A stretch of DNA of 48,564 nt from an uncultured Clostridia bacterium (GCA_947246685.1 CAMXSN010000009.1:1-48564); one strand, 5' to 3'. Counted from the first letter of the stretch, positions 1 through 9,222 are shown. A program made the numbers and translations. The notes: generated by a model not told the origin, from the sequence alone.

Positions 1-26
1 GTCAGGAAAAGTACACATTTCCTGAC
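1..26. repeat. 9-bp perfect hairpin at the left edge
   Basis: Bases 1-9 (gtcaggaaa) and 18-26 (tttcctgac) are perfect inverted repeats around an 8-base loop. The hairpin lies just upstream of the ribosome site of the giant surface protein gene. It has no T-tract on the + strand, so it could be a leader hairpin or part of an element cut by the window edge. Confidence 0.5.
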
Positions 27-43
27 TGAAAGTGAGATGATAT

Positions 44-3000
44 ATGAAAAATGCACTTTCAACTAAAAAAATAACGTATATCTTGATATGCATATCAATA
101 TTGGTTTTCTTAACGGTCGGGGGATTAGGTCGACAGTATTTGGCAGGGGAAAACAACGTAGTAGTTTCGCCCTTAGCTGACGCCGCGCTCAATCCCAAGT
201 ATTCGGCTTTTCTCAACGGTTCTAATTATAAATACACGGATAAAAACAAAGTCGAGGCTATGCATAGCGGCGTTATCAACGACGATACTACCGAAGTGAC
301 GGTAGATTCTTCACAACCGCACGGATCGCAGGCAAATCCTTACGTCATAGACAGCATTGATAAATGGACGACATTCGCCGCCGATATGACTGCCGCAAGC
401 GGTTTCGGCAATAATAATTACTACGTCTTGGCGGCGGATTTGGATTTTTCGGGCAAAAATTTCAGTCAAGTAAATAATTTTAAAGGCACGTTCTACGGAT
501 TGGGACATACTTTATCAAATATAAACTCCAATAAAGAGAATAATAACGGCGGCGTATTCGGCGTGTTAGTTGACGCAGTAATAACCGATCTCAATAACAG
601 CGATTACGTATTTACAAACGTAATGTATAACGCAGGCGGAATAGCCGGATATGCTAACGGAGGGAGCATACTTAACTGCCATGCAAACGGAGTTATGTCT
701 AGAACGACTCAGACGGCTCAGCAGATTATAACGGGAGGAATCCTAGGCGGCAGCTACGGTAAGAACTCTTCGAATGCCAGCGCAGCGCAGGACAATGCTT
801 TGATTTACAGATGCTCGGCAGTGTACAGCGCCAACAACTATGACGCGACGGCAGACTCCTTGGTAGGAAGTATTTTGGGGCAAGTATGGCATAACGGAGA
901 AGCTACTATATTGGACTGTTATTCGGATATTACGGTCAATGGTCTTAAAGCGGCATCGGCATCCAAACCGTCATATGTTGGTATGATAGGCATTTGTTCG
1001 GAAAGCGGAAAAGTGCGTATAGAGAGTAGTACCGTCAAAATGCAAGTAACGGGAATGCAGAACAGCCGCAATGGATTGTTCGGCGGTCTGTTCAGTATAT
1101 GGGTTGCAAGCGGCAACGAAGTTTTCGGCCCGAAAAGTTTTACTGTTAAGGACGTCTATATACAAGCCGAAGGAGAACGCAGCGGCACTAATATGACGCT
1201 TTATCCCGTCGTTACTTGGGACGAATGTTATCCTAGATTGACAAAGATTAGCGCGCTTTCGCTGAGCAATATAAAATATGCAGGACGTTATTCTATGTGG
1301 ACAAAAGTGAATAGCGCTCACAATGTCAATTTTATCAACAACGATTCTAACGTCTCTAAGATGGCGAGCGTGGACGCGCTTTGGGCGGAAGCAAAGGACG
1401 AGACGGCAAGTCCGCTCAAATCAAATATTTGGGATAAGAGTAAAATCAATGTCGCTTATTCCGTTGCCGACTCTCCGGTAATCAACAAATTGAAAGGCGG
1501 AGAGTTTAAGGTGGAGTTTCTCAATCATAAGGTGTCGGGAGATGAAGTTCAGGCGGTAAACGGTTCGGCAGACTTTAAGTATAATTTTTCTCAGAGCGGA
1601 CTTACGTTGCCTACGCCGATAGCTCCTGACAGTTATCATGAATTCGTGGGTTGGACTACCGATAAAAGCGGAAAGAGCGCGTCGTTTAAGACGTTGCCAG
1701 ACAACATATACGGCGATATCAAACTCTATGCGGTATGGAATATTCCTTCGTCGGCAATTACGGCGAAGATCACCGCAAGAAACGGCACGGTAAAGCAGGA
1801 ATTTAATTTGGGGTCGGTGGTGCTGGAAGCAAACGTTACCGCTGACTGTCTCAATGCTAATCCCAAAATAGATTATAAGTGGAAAAAACAGGGCGATACA
1901 AAGATTGTCGAGACCAAGTCGGAGCTTACTCTTAAGGAAGTGAAAGATTCGGGAGAATATATACTCGCTTACGTGATAGCGGACTCGCAGGAGCCGTTGT
2001 GGAGCCACAGCGACGAAACGACTTCGTTTAAGGGGGAAATAACGCCGGGCAAATTGAGCGTTCGCGACGGCACGTTCAAACTTACGTCTGCGGCATACGT
2101 GGGCATGTTGCTCAACGAAGTCAATTTCTCCGTGACTATGGTCAACCGTTCGGGCAATCCCATTTCGGGTACTGCGAGCTGGAAGAGTTCTTTAGAAGAA
2201 ATCACAAAAGAGGCTTTATCCGAGGAAGGAAAATTTGCTACGAAAATTTCGTTTGTTCCTAATGACGGCAACTACGAGTCGGGAGTTGCCTACGACGTAG
2301 ATTTTGAGGCGGATTATCTCAAGCTCATATTCAATCTCACTCAGCTCAATGAAACTATAGAGGTAGGATTGGATTACAACGAGAGTTATTCGGCGGCAAG
2401 AATCGTAAAAATGTTTTATGAAATTTTCGAGAAAAAGGTCGAAGATAAAGAACCTGGATACGGTTCTCTCGGCGAGATGGCGCCGTATTTTGACGGTGTG
2501 CTTGTCAGCGACTACAATACTGCGCTTAACAACGTTACGCAGCAGGCCACAATAGCCGTAACTTTTGCAAGAGCGCAATTTACAGCTACGTTTGACGCCG
2601 ACAACGGCGACCCCATTATTAGCGTGGGAGGATTGTTCTACAACAAGACGATTCCGCCGAAAGACGTGCCGGCAAAACCTGTCAACAACGGATTGTTGTT
2701 TAGAGGTTGGTATTACGATACGCTTGACGAAAACGAACAGCCTATCAGTGTCAAATGGGATATGGAAAACGATAAGATCACGGACAACATGAATTTTGTT
2801 GGCAAATGGCTGGATATATCCAAGCTGGATTTGATCAAGCTCGAGGGCGAAGTAATCAAACCTATAGAGGCGCGTCAGGCGCTGTCTGCCGGATACATAA
2901 AGATTATCGCTACTTACAAAGGTATGGACGCGGGAGAGCTGTTGGAAGATTTTGCAGAGCTGACGTTCGACGATTACACGGTCGAGTATGAAGGCGGAGA

Positions 3001-5671
3001 CGGAATGGTTCACGTGCTTACTCCCAAGGTCAAAATCAAATATACGCACAAGACCGTTACCAAAGAATGCGAATTGACATTGAGCGTTACGCCTATAGAC
3101 GTGGACGTCAGTATGCTTACGTTTAATGACAAGGAAGTAGAAGAGGACGGTAACGCGCATTCTATCGATCCTGTGCAAGGAAGACTTCCGTCGTCGATTA
3201 AAAGCATAAAGTACGTATACAGACAGGGCGGCAAGGTCGTCGATCCGAGCGAAGTAATATCTTCGGGCATATATACGGTTATGGCAGAATTTGAAATGAA
3301 CGATCCCGATTATGCCGCGAAACCGTTGACGGCTACGTTGGAAATACTGTCGCCTGCTATACCGGTTGTTATTGAGTGGAGCAGCGATGCGCTGACGTAC
3401 AACGGCTCGCCTCAGCATCCTATCGCTACTGTCAAGGATATGGACGGCAATATCGTCGAAGTTAAAGTCAATTACGTCGGAGACGAAGCGATCGTTGTAG
3501 GCGGTAATTACGTTGTGACTGCGGAAATAGATATAAATACAGGCTATCGCATAAAAGGCGACGCGACCAAACGTTTTAGGATAGATAAGGCGATACTTGA
3601 CGCGCCTACGGTCAGCGCGGATAAGCATATTGTTTATACCGGATCGGAGCTCAAACTCGAGGATTTTCTCGGAGATACTTTTATATCCGCTATTATGACC
3701 GTACACGGAGGAACTGCTACGCTTGCGGGCGAATATAAGGCTACCATAGAGCTTGCCGATTTGGTCAACTGCGAATGGAGAGGCGGCGGCAATTCCACGA
3801 CAATGCTCGTGGATTGGACGATAGAAAAAGCGCCGCTGACTGTCAAGTGGAGCGATTGGAAATTCGTATTCAAAGAAGGACAAACGTATGCGCCCAGAGT
3901 CGACGGGTTTTATACGGGTTTGCAGGATAGTGATAAAAATGCCGTGGATTATGACAACGATTTCATCTACACGGGAGATACCGAAGCAAGCGCGGCAGGC
4001 TCTTATAATATCGGAGTTGCTTTCAGCGGAAACGGAGCATGGTCGGATAATTACGAGTTGCAGGGAGAATTGAGCCTTGATTGGGCGGTTCTTCCCAAGT
4101 TAGGAATGAAGATTCTGCGTGTAGAGTGGGAAGAGCCCGAAGAAGGTTTGAAATATAACGGAGCCGTGTTGCATCCTGCTTTCAAAGTATTTGATGAAAA
4201 GGGCGTTGACGTTACGGATTCGCTTAAAAATATTATCAAATTCGGCGGAGATTACAACAGCTCCAAATATGCGGGAAGCTACACCGCGGAAATAAGCGTC
4301 GACGAAGCTAGCGGTTATTTTATTCTCAGCGGCAAAACAAAACCCTACGATATTATCCTCAACGATAAGGGCGAGGGAGAAAATCCTGCCGGCAAGAGCG
4401 AGGGTATAGGCAGTATCGACGATTTGCTCTCACAGTTAGGTAAGCTCCCTCTGTGGCAGTTGATAGCCAGCGGAGTAAGTATAGCGCTTGCGTTGATTTT
4501 CTTCGGCAAGGGTATCGGCTATGCGTCTAAGTGCAAACAAGCTAAGCATACTGCGGATAGCAAATATAAGACGGTATATGCCGCTTCGGGTTTGTTCGGT
4601 CTGACGATGACGCATTGGACGGTGATAGCCAGCGTGCTTATGGGCGTAGCTGTGCTGGGACTTGTATTTATGTTGATAGAAAAGAGCAGAAATACTAAGG
4701 CGCAGAGAGAACTCGAAGATGCCAAAGAAGAGTTTGAGCGGAATAAGGAAGAAGCTGAAATTCGCCGTCGCGAAGACGAGAACAGGCGTCGCGACGAAGA
4801 GATGAAGATGATGTTTATGCACATGATGGGCGGCGCAGGCGCTAATATGGGTAGCGGCGGAGCGCAAGGAGCGGCGTATACGGTACAAAGCGGAATAGGA
4901 GCGGAAGAGATAAGAGGAATAATATCCGAAACAGTAACGGCCTTGCTTCCGGGAATGCAGCAACTGTTGCCCCAACAGGCTACGGTAATTCAAAGCGATG
5001 ACAGATCGGCTAAAGAGACCAACGATAAGTTGTCTAAAATCATAGACCTTCTCGAAACGTATTCCGATAGAGTCGTCGAGAAGCCCGTAGAGAAGATAGT
5101 CGAAAAGGAAGTTCGCGTAGAAGTACCAGTTGAAAAGATTGTCGAGAAAGAGGTAGTCAAAGAAGTTAAAGTAGAGGTGCCTGTCGAAAAGATAGTCGAA
5201 GTGCCTGTCGAGAAAATTGTAGAGAAAGCAGTACCGGTAGCGGCAGCGCCCAAAGCCAAGAAAGAAGTAGCTCCTAGACTTACTCTCGACGAAGCGTATG
5301 AGAAGTTGAGTAAGCAACAGAAGAAGTTCTTTGACGGATTGAGAGAATACGCAATGAAGAAAGAAAAGTGTAAGGAGAAGAGATCTACGTATAATATTTT
5401 ATTGGGACAGTCGACGGTAAATCCGTTAGTGAAGCTGACGATAAAGAAAGACGTAACGGTAGCGTTGTTCAAGATGGAAGACGAGTATTTGAAGGACATA
5501 AGACGCAACGCAAGCAACGACGGAGCGAAGATAAAAGTTAAAGAGACGGAGATAGCGATAGGAGACGCGCAGGCATACAGCGCGGCAAAAGAGATGATAG
5601 ATTTGAGAGAGGATCAGATAGAGAGGTATCAAGACTTTCTCAAAGAGCAGAGGGCGTTGACGAAGAGATAG
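44..5671 (+). CDS. giant cell-surface protein with MBG/InlB-type repeats, two TM helices and a cytosolic C-terminal module
   Basis: This 1875-residue protein is probably anchored in the membrane with most of its mass outside. Seen in order: an N-terminal signal or anchor helix (about residues 10-28); a Gly/Asn-rich, GLUG-like beta-helix region (about 90-340) with AGGIAGYA-type motifs; an InlB/Listeria-Bacteroides-type repeat ending in LYAVW (about 489-570); an Ig-like segment; a second InlB-like repeat (about 845-928); and several MBG-like beta modules (about 1020-1435) with recurring YNG and AGSYT motifs. Two hydrophobic helices follow (about 1468-1492 and 1524-1546), then a charged coiled coil (about 1550-1590), a Met/Gly-rich linker, a VEK/VEV repeat rod (about 1677-1731) and a basic C-terminal domain (about 1745-1875). 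The extracellular repeats point to adhesion or glycan contact. The long intracellular part after two TM helices is unlike LPXTG-anchored adhesins and I do not recognise it. The ATG at 44 has a weak GTGAG site. The function is inferred from architecture only. Confidence 0.85.
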   Translation: MKNALSTKKITYILICISILVFLTVGGLGRQYLAGENNVVVSPLADAALNPKYSAFLNGSNYKYTDKNKVEAMHSGVINDDTTEVTVDSSQPHGSQANPYVIDSIDKWTTFAADMTAASGFGNNNYYVLAADLDFSGKNFSQVNNFKGTFYGLGHTLSNINSNKENNNGGVFGVLVDAVITDLNNSDYVFTNVMYNAGGIAGYANGGSILNCHANGVMSRTTQTAQQIITGGILGGSYGKNSSNASAAQDNALIYRCSAVYSANNYDATADSLVGSILGQVWHNGEATILDCYSDITVNGLKAASASKPSYVGMIGICSESGKVRIESSTVKMQVTGMQNSRNGLFGGLFSIWVASGNEVFGPKSFTVKDVYIQAEGERSGTNMTLYPVVTWDECYPRLTKISALSLSNIKYAGRYSMWTKVNSAHNVNFINNDSNVSKMASVDALWAEAKDETASPLKSNIWDKSKINVAYSVADSPVINKLKGGEFKVEFLNHKVSGDEVQAVNGSADFKYNFSQSGLTLPTPIAPDSYHEFVGWTTDKSGKSASFKTLPDNIYGDIKLYAVWNIPSSAITAKITARNGTVKQEFNLGSVVLEANVTADCLNANPKIDYKWKKQGDTKIVETKSELTLKEVKDSGEYILAYVIADSQEPLWSHSDETTSFKGEITPGKLSVRDGTFKLTSAAYVGMLLNEVNFSVTMVNRSGNPISGTASWKSSLEEITKEALSEEGKFATKISFVPNDGNYESGVAYDVDFEADYLKLIFNLTQLNETIEVGLDYNESYSAARIVKMFYEIFEKKVEDKEPGYGSLGEMAPYFDGVLVSDYNTALNNVTQQATIAVTFARAQFTATFDADNGDPIISVGGLFYNKTIPPKDVPAKPVNNGLLFRGWYYDTLDENEQPISVKWDMENDKITDNMNFVGKWLDISKLDLIKLEGEVIKPIEARQALSAGYIKIIATYKGMDAGELLEDFAELTFDDYTVEYEGGDGMVHVLTPKVKIKYTHKTVTKECELTLSVTPIDVDVSMLTFNDKEVEEDGNAHSIDPVQGRLPSSIKSIKYVYRQGGKVVDPSEVISSGIYTVMAEFEMNDPDYAAKPLTATLEILSPAIPVVIEWSSDALTYNGSPQHPIATVKDMDGNIVEVKVNYVGDEAIVVGGNYVVTAEIDINTGYRIKGDATKRFRIDKAILDAPTVSADKHIVYTGSELKLEDFLGDTFISAIMTVHGGTATLAGEYKATIELADLVNCEWRGGGNSTTMLVDWTIEKAPLTVKWSDWKFVFKEGQTYAPRVDGFYTGLQDSDKNAVDYDNDFIYTGDTEASAAGSYNIGVAFSGNGAWSDNYELQGELSLDWAVLPKLGMKILRVEWEEPEEGLKYNGAVLHPAFKVFDEKGVDVTDSLKNIIKFGGDYNSSKYAGSYTAEISVDEASGYFILSGKTKPYDIILNDKGEGENPAGKSEGIGSIDDLLSQLGKLPLWQLIASGVSIALALIFFGKGIGYASKCKQAKHTADSKYKTVYAASGLFGLTMTHWTVIASVLMGVAVLGLVFMLIEKSRNTKAQRELEDAKEEFERNKEEAEIRRREDENRRRDEEMKMMFMHMMGGAGANMGSGGAQGAAYTVQSGIGAEEIRGIISETVTALLPGMQQLLPQQATVIQSDDRSAKETNDKLSKIIDLLETYSDRVVEKPVEKIVEKEVRVEVPVEKIVEKEVVKEVKVEVPVEKIVEVPVEKIVEKAVPVAAAPKAKKEVAPRLTLDEAYEKLSKQQKKFFDGLREYAMKKEKCKEKRSTYNILLGQSTVNPLVKLTIKKDVTVALFKMEDEYLKDIRRNASNDGAKIKVKETEIAIGDAQAYSAAKEMIDLREDQIERYQDFLKEQRALTKR

Positions 5672-5895
5672 AGTAAGTAACCGAGCGCGTACCGATCATC
5701 GGGACAAGGGAAGTCGACATGTACGGGAAGTACATTTGACGACTTCACCTTGCCCTAGCTAGGACGAAAATCACACCACTCTCCGCGCTCGAGAGAAAGC
5801 AGTAAAATAATAAGATAATAATCAAAGAAAAGTACGCTCACCGCTCGGTTACCGTCGCACGGTGTGATATATGACTAATCTCCGCATTCGAGAGA
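5672..5895. other. palindrome-rich, structured intergenic region
   Basis: No gene is seen here. The stretch holds several inverted repeats: gtaaccgagcg (5677-5687) matches cgctcggttac (5842-5852); atcacacc (5770-5777) matches ggtgtgat (5861-5868); and accgt/acggt (5850-5862) forms a small hairpin. Two near-copies of a TCTCCGC..TCGAGAGA palindrome lie at about 5780-5796 and 5879-5894. The first two pairings cross each other, which in RNA would be a pseudoknot. It could be a structured RNA, a REP/MITE-like repeat or a decayed element. Confidence 0.5.
5701..5756. repeat. long imperfect hairpin behind the surface protein gene
   Basis: The two halves pair in blocks: ggg/ccc (5701-5703 with 5753-5755), caagg/ccttg (5705-5709 with 5748-5752), aagtcg/cgactt (5711-5716 with 5740-5745) and atgtac/gtacat (5719-5724 with 5730-5735), closing a 5-base loop. 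This gives about 20 base pairs with small internal loops. No T-run follows, so it is not a classical intrinsic terminator. Confidence 0.55.
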
Positions 5896-5920
5896 GTTTG
5901 TGGGATAGGCGAATTAGATA

Positions 5921-6026
5921 TTTCGACTACGTTTCACTCCGCTCAATATGACAGAACTTATTACGAATAACTAATCTAGCTTACTAACAAATATGTACTA
6001 TGTCATTCTGAGCGTAGTCGAAGAAT
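5921..6026. repeat. inverted pair of a dispersed-type repeat (TTCGACT..GCTCA..ATGACA)
   Basis: The arm at about 5923-5953 (tcgactac ... gctcaatatgacag) is matched in reverse complement by the arm at about 6001-6023 (tgtcattctgagcgtagtcg), with a short insertion in the first arm. This motif resembles a repeat commonly seen between genes in gut Bacillota and Bacteroidota. It occurs in intergenic DNA and encodes nothing credible. The spacer (about 5954-6000) is AT-rich. Confidence 0.5.
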
Positions 6027-6165
6027 CTCATCCGCTCTACTTCTTTATCAAAGCGATATAGCGATTACTATGTTATGCTATTAACGTCAATCGCGTCAGC
6101 ATCTCTACCGCTTAACAAAGACCGCTAAAATGCTAGCAAAGCGTCAATTTCTATCAAAGACATTT

Positions 6166-6202
6166 AGGCAACCGTAACTGCGGTTGCCTGAGTCTATTTT
6201 TA
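6166..6202 (+). terminator. intrinsic terminator-like hairpin
   Basis: Perfect 9-bp stem aggcaaccg (6166-6174) / cggttgcct (6181-6189) with a 6-base loop, followed within a few bases by a T-rich tract (6195-6201). It lies about 500 bases beyond the surface protein stop and just before the promoter of the transporter gene. It could insulate the two units. Confidence 0.6.
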
Positions 6203-6284
6203 CACTTGGCGAATAGAATATACAGGCGCGCTGTTCATTTATCGAGGCAGTAACGACTGCGAGGTTGATTATTTAATAAATATA

Positions 6285-6313
6285 TAGACTTTTATGTCGC
6301 ATTGTGTTATACT
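6285..6313 (+). promoter_or_regulatory. sigma-A-type promoter of the MFS/MBL operon
   Basis: TAGACT (6285-6290), 17-base spacer, TATACT (6308-6313). Transcription would start near 6320. That makes an upstream in-frame ATG at 6294 unusable and supports the start at 6354. Confidence 0.55.
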
Positions 6314-6353
6314 CAAGATAGGTTTTTGTTTCAAAGACGGCAAAAGGGGTTTT

Positions 6354-7880
6354 ATGAAGGAAGTTAAAGAAAACGATTCGCTCAAATTGGATTTCAAGAG
6401 GACTATACTCGTCGGATTTGCATTCTTGGGCATTATGTGTTTTTGGGAGGTGTACGACTACGTTATGCCGCTTATTCTCAATACGCGTTTCGGTCTTAAC
6501 GAATGGCAATACGGGTTGATTATGGGGCTTGACAATTTACTTGCGATATTTTTATTGCCCTTTTTCGGTACGCTGTCGGATAAGTCGACAAAAGCCAAAA
6601 TGGGACGCAGAACAAAATTTATTTTCTGGGGTTCGATTGCCGCTGCCGGAGCATTGATAATAATGGCAGTATTTGAGTTTCTTCAATTTCAGAAAATAAT
6701 GAATGCAGGTTACAACGATACCGCAGAATTGATAAAATATAATCCCGCGCTCGGGGAGTTGCTCAACAGCATTACGCCTGCTTTGGAAAGCACGGATTAC
6801 AATACCCTTATGGGACTTGGCAACTCTGATATAATCGTTGCGATAAAAGCGGCGCAGATAAATATGGGAGCGCAAGTTACTAAAGACAGCGTATGGATAC
6901 TTATACTTTTCATCGTAGCGTTGTTGTTTTTGCTTATATCGATGGCGTCATACCGTTCTCCTGCGGTATCCTTAATGCCGGATATTACGCCTAAGCCTCT
7001 GCGCTCGCAAGCCAACGCGTTGATAACGTTTATGGGCGGCGCAGGCGGACTGATAGCTATCGTGCTATATAAGATATTTGCCAACAAGCCAACGCAGAAT
7101 TATCTGTGGCTTTTCGTCGCGACGGCGGTGATTTTGATAGTAATATTGATAGTATATATGTTTACGGTCAAAGAAAAAAAGTTTGTCGACAAGCGAATGG
7201 AAGAAGAGGAAAAATATCAGGTTGTAGACGAAGAAGAGTTGGAAGGCGAGGCAAAACTTCCCAAGGCAAAAATTATATCGCTGTTCTTGATATTGATGAC
7301 GGTATTTCTGTGGTTTATGGGATACAATGCCGTAAAATCGCATCTGTCGACGTACGCTACGTCCAATCTTGCGTTTACGCAGGGGTTTGTGGGTACTATA
7401 TCTATACTTAACGGCGCAGGCGGAGCGATCGCGCTTTTGCCGGTCTCTCTTATGGCAAGCAAACTTGGCAGGAAAAAGACCGTAATAATAGGCGTGCTTA
7501 TAGCTGCGCTCGCATTCGTGCCGTGTTTCTTTATGACTGCCAAGACTCCGCACGTCAACGTGTGGTTCCCGATGTGTTTCTTGCTTGCAGGATTCGGAAT
7601 GGTGTGCGTCAACGTCAATACGCTGCCTATGGTGACAGAGCTTTCCAAGGGCAGTACCGTTGGTAAATACACGGGTTACTACTACGCTTTTTCTATGTCG
7701 GCGCAGGCCGTAACGCCGGCGCTTGCAGGCGTGTTTATGGGGATAACTCCCAACTCGGTATTTATCTATGCCGCAGTATTCATTGCTTTGGCGCTCGTGA
7801 CGACGGTATTTATCAAGCACGGCGACAACAAGCCCGAAAAGAAGAAAAAGATATTGGAGTATTTTTCCGACGAAGATTAA
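6354..7880 (+). CDS. MFS transporter, GPH/SLC45-like sugar permease family
   Basis: A 508-residue polytopic membrane protein, probably a cation-coupled sugar or glycoside carrier. The family signature between helices 2 and 3 is visible: GTLSDKS then GRRTKFI (residues 72-90). About twelve hydrophobic segments follow the MFS pattern, with a charged central loop (KEKKFVDKRMEEEEK). The loop at about residues 113-181 is longer than usual and lacks strong hydrophobicity. The C-terminal tail is basic, then acidic. The start at 6354 follows an AAAAGGGG ribosome site and lies downstream of the predicted -10 box. The gene leads an apparent operon, with the metallo-hydrolase starting 27 bases after its stop. 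Substrate is unknown; a sugar role is a family-level inference. Confidence 0.8.
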   Translation: MKEVKENDSLKLDFKRTILVGFAFLGIMCFWEVYDYVMPLILNTRFGLNEWQYGLIMGLDNLLAIFLLPFFGTLSDKSTKAKMGRRTKFIFWGSIAAAGALIIMAVFEFLQFQKIMNAGYNDTAELIKYNPALGELLNSITPALESTDYNTLMGLGNSDIIVAIKAAQINMGAQVTKDSVWILILFIVALLFLLISMASYRSPAVSLMPDITPKPLRSQANALITFMGGAGGLIAIVLYKIFANKPTQNYLWLFVATAVILIVILIVYMFTVKEKKFVDKRMEEEEKYQVVDEEELEGEAKLPKAKIISLFLILMTVFLWFMGYNAVKSHLSTYATSNLAFTQGFVGTISILNGAGGAIALLPVSLMASKLGRKKTVIIGVLIAALAFVPCFFMTAKTPHVNVWFPMCFLLAGFGMVCVNVNTLPMVTELSKGSTVGKYTGYYYAFSMSAQAVTPALAGVFMGITPNSVFIYAAVFIALALVTTVFIKHGDNKPEKKKKILEYFSDED

Positions 7881-7907
7881 TTTAATTTGAGAATATGGGA
7901 GAGATAT

Positions 7908-9170
7908 ATGGCGAAAAAAAAGCCTTCAAAATCTTACAATACTAAGACCAAACCTTCCGCGAGGTCAAAATCAAACGGCGATGCCAAAAAAATCATCGCT
8001 GTTTTGTCGGTTTTATTGATTATCGTATTGATAATCGCAATAATATTAATAAGCTTCAGAGGATTATGGAAAGAGCTGATTGATACGTTAAAAAATTTTC
8101 TGACTATGCAGAATACGCCTAGCGGCGACGTGTCGGGAGATAATAATAAAAAGCCCATCCCGTCCGGAGTGGCGCAATTGAACGGTGATATATTGGAGAT
8201 GCGCGTGCTCGACATAGGACAAGGCGATTGCATATTGTTGCTTTTCCCCGACGGACGGGTGATGGTTATGGATATAGGCAGCGAATTTCGCTCGACTTCG
8301 CCGTGGACGGTCATAGACGGAGCGCTCAAAGAGTTGGAAATCACCACGATAGATTATCTGTTCCTTACGCATACGGATTACGACCACGTGAGAGAGACAA
8401 AAAAACTTGCCGATAATTATCAGATCAAGAATTTTTATTTGCCAAGAGCTGACGTGGATACTAGCGCGACGTGGCGAAATTCTTACAACGCGGCGCTAAA
8501 CGAGACTTATATCGAAGACGGGCAAGTCAAAAAAGCCGTGATCAAAGAAAATATAGGCGCATATGAGATTAGAGGGGAAAACTGGGTCATGAAATGTTTC
8601 TCATTTGACGAAAGCGATTATCCCGAAATTGATGATAAGGCTTCAGCGGAGGAGAAAAATGCCGTTTCGCCTACGTGCCTGCTCGAATATGCCGACAGAA
8701 CGATCGTGCTTACCGGCGATTCCAATGAAAAATCAGAGAAATATCTCATCAGCAAAGGATATTTCGACGACGTTGACGCGGATGTGCTCAAAGTGGGGCA
8801 TCACGGTTCCAAGTCTTCCACAATGCCTGAGTTCCTCGACAAAGTGGATTGCGAATATGCGATAATATCATGCGGAGCCGGCAACAGTTACGGTCATCCC
8901 ACTCCCGAGGTGCTTGCCAGATTGGCTAATTATCGCGACGTCATACCAGACGGCGATTACGACGGATTTGCACAGATATACCGCACTGACGAAGACGGTA
9001 CCGTAAGCGTGCAGATCGACGAGCAGGGAGTAATCAATCTCATTGCGGATGAGAATCAAAGTAAGAATACGACGACCGGCACGCCGATAAACGAATTGGA
9101 AAGCGGCGATATACGCGAAGAAAGCATAGTAATGTTTGCATATTGGAGACAAAATTATTTTTACGTCTGA
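7908..9170 (+). CDS. membrane-anchored MBL-fold metallo-hydrolase, ComEC C-terminal-like
   Basis: A 420-residue protein with a Lys/Ser-rich cytoplasmic N-terminus (KKKPSKSYNTKTKPSARSKS), one membrane helix (about residues 25-50) and an extracytoplasmic metallo-beta-lactamase domain. Metal-site motifs are visible: HTDYDH (about residue 155, fitting HxDxDH), LTGDS (about 269) and the GHHGSKSS motif (about 298) typical of ComEC/Rec2-related hydrolases. GHPTPEVL near residue 330 also fits that family. It has no ComEC competence-channel helices, so it is the stand-alone type whose substrate is unknown; an extracellular phosphodiesterase or nuclease is possible. The ATG at 7908 is preferred over the TTG at 7887 because GGGAGAG (7897-7903) lies just before it. 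It follows the transporter closely and is probably cotranscribed. Confidence 0.8.
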   Translation: MAKKKPSKSYNTKTKPSARSKSNGDAKKIIAVLSVLLIIVLIIAIILISFRGLWKELIDTLKNFLTMQNTPSGDVSGDNNKKPIPSGVAQLNGDILEMRVLDIGQGDCILLLFPDGRVMVMDIGSEFRSTSPWTVIDGALKELEITTIDYLFLTHTDYDHVRETKKLADNYQIKNFYLPRADVDTSATWRNSYNAALNETYIEDGQVKKAVIKENIGAYEIRGENWVMKCFSFDESDYPEIDDKASAEEKNAVSPTCLLEYADRTIVLTGDSNEKSEKYLISKGYFDDVDADVLKVGHHGSKSSTMPEFLDKVDCEYAIISCGAGNSYGHPTPEVLARLANYRDVIPDGDYDGFAQIYRTDEDGTVSVQIDEQGVINLIADENQSKNTTTGTPINELESGDIREESIVMFAYWRQNYFYV

Positions 9171-9222
9171 TATCAACCGGATAAAATTTAATTAAATACA
9201 AAACAAACGAGGTTAACACATT

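Noticed and set aside
2216..3883. Open frame of 555 codons antisense to the giant surface protein
   Set aside because: No ribosome site or recognisable domain. The sense frame continues without a break through clear MBG-like repeats.
5072..5236. Tandem DNA repeats resembling a CRISPR-like array
   Set aside because: The repeats are in frame within a protein, vary in length and have no unique spacers.
5993..6061. Short frame of 22 codons in the gap after the surface protein (MYYVILSVVEES...)
   Set aside because: It is a translation of the dispersed intergenic repeat and has no ribosome site.
6294..6353. Upstream ATG extending the MFS transporter by 20 residues
   Set aside because: It overlaps the predicted promoter. 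The extension has no family sequence and no ribosome site, unlike the start at 6354.
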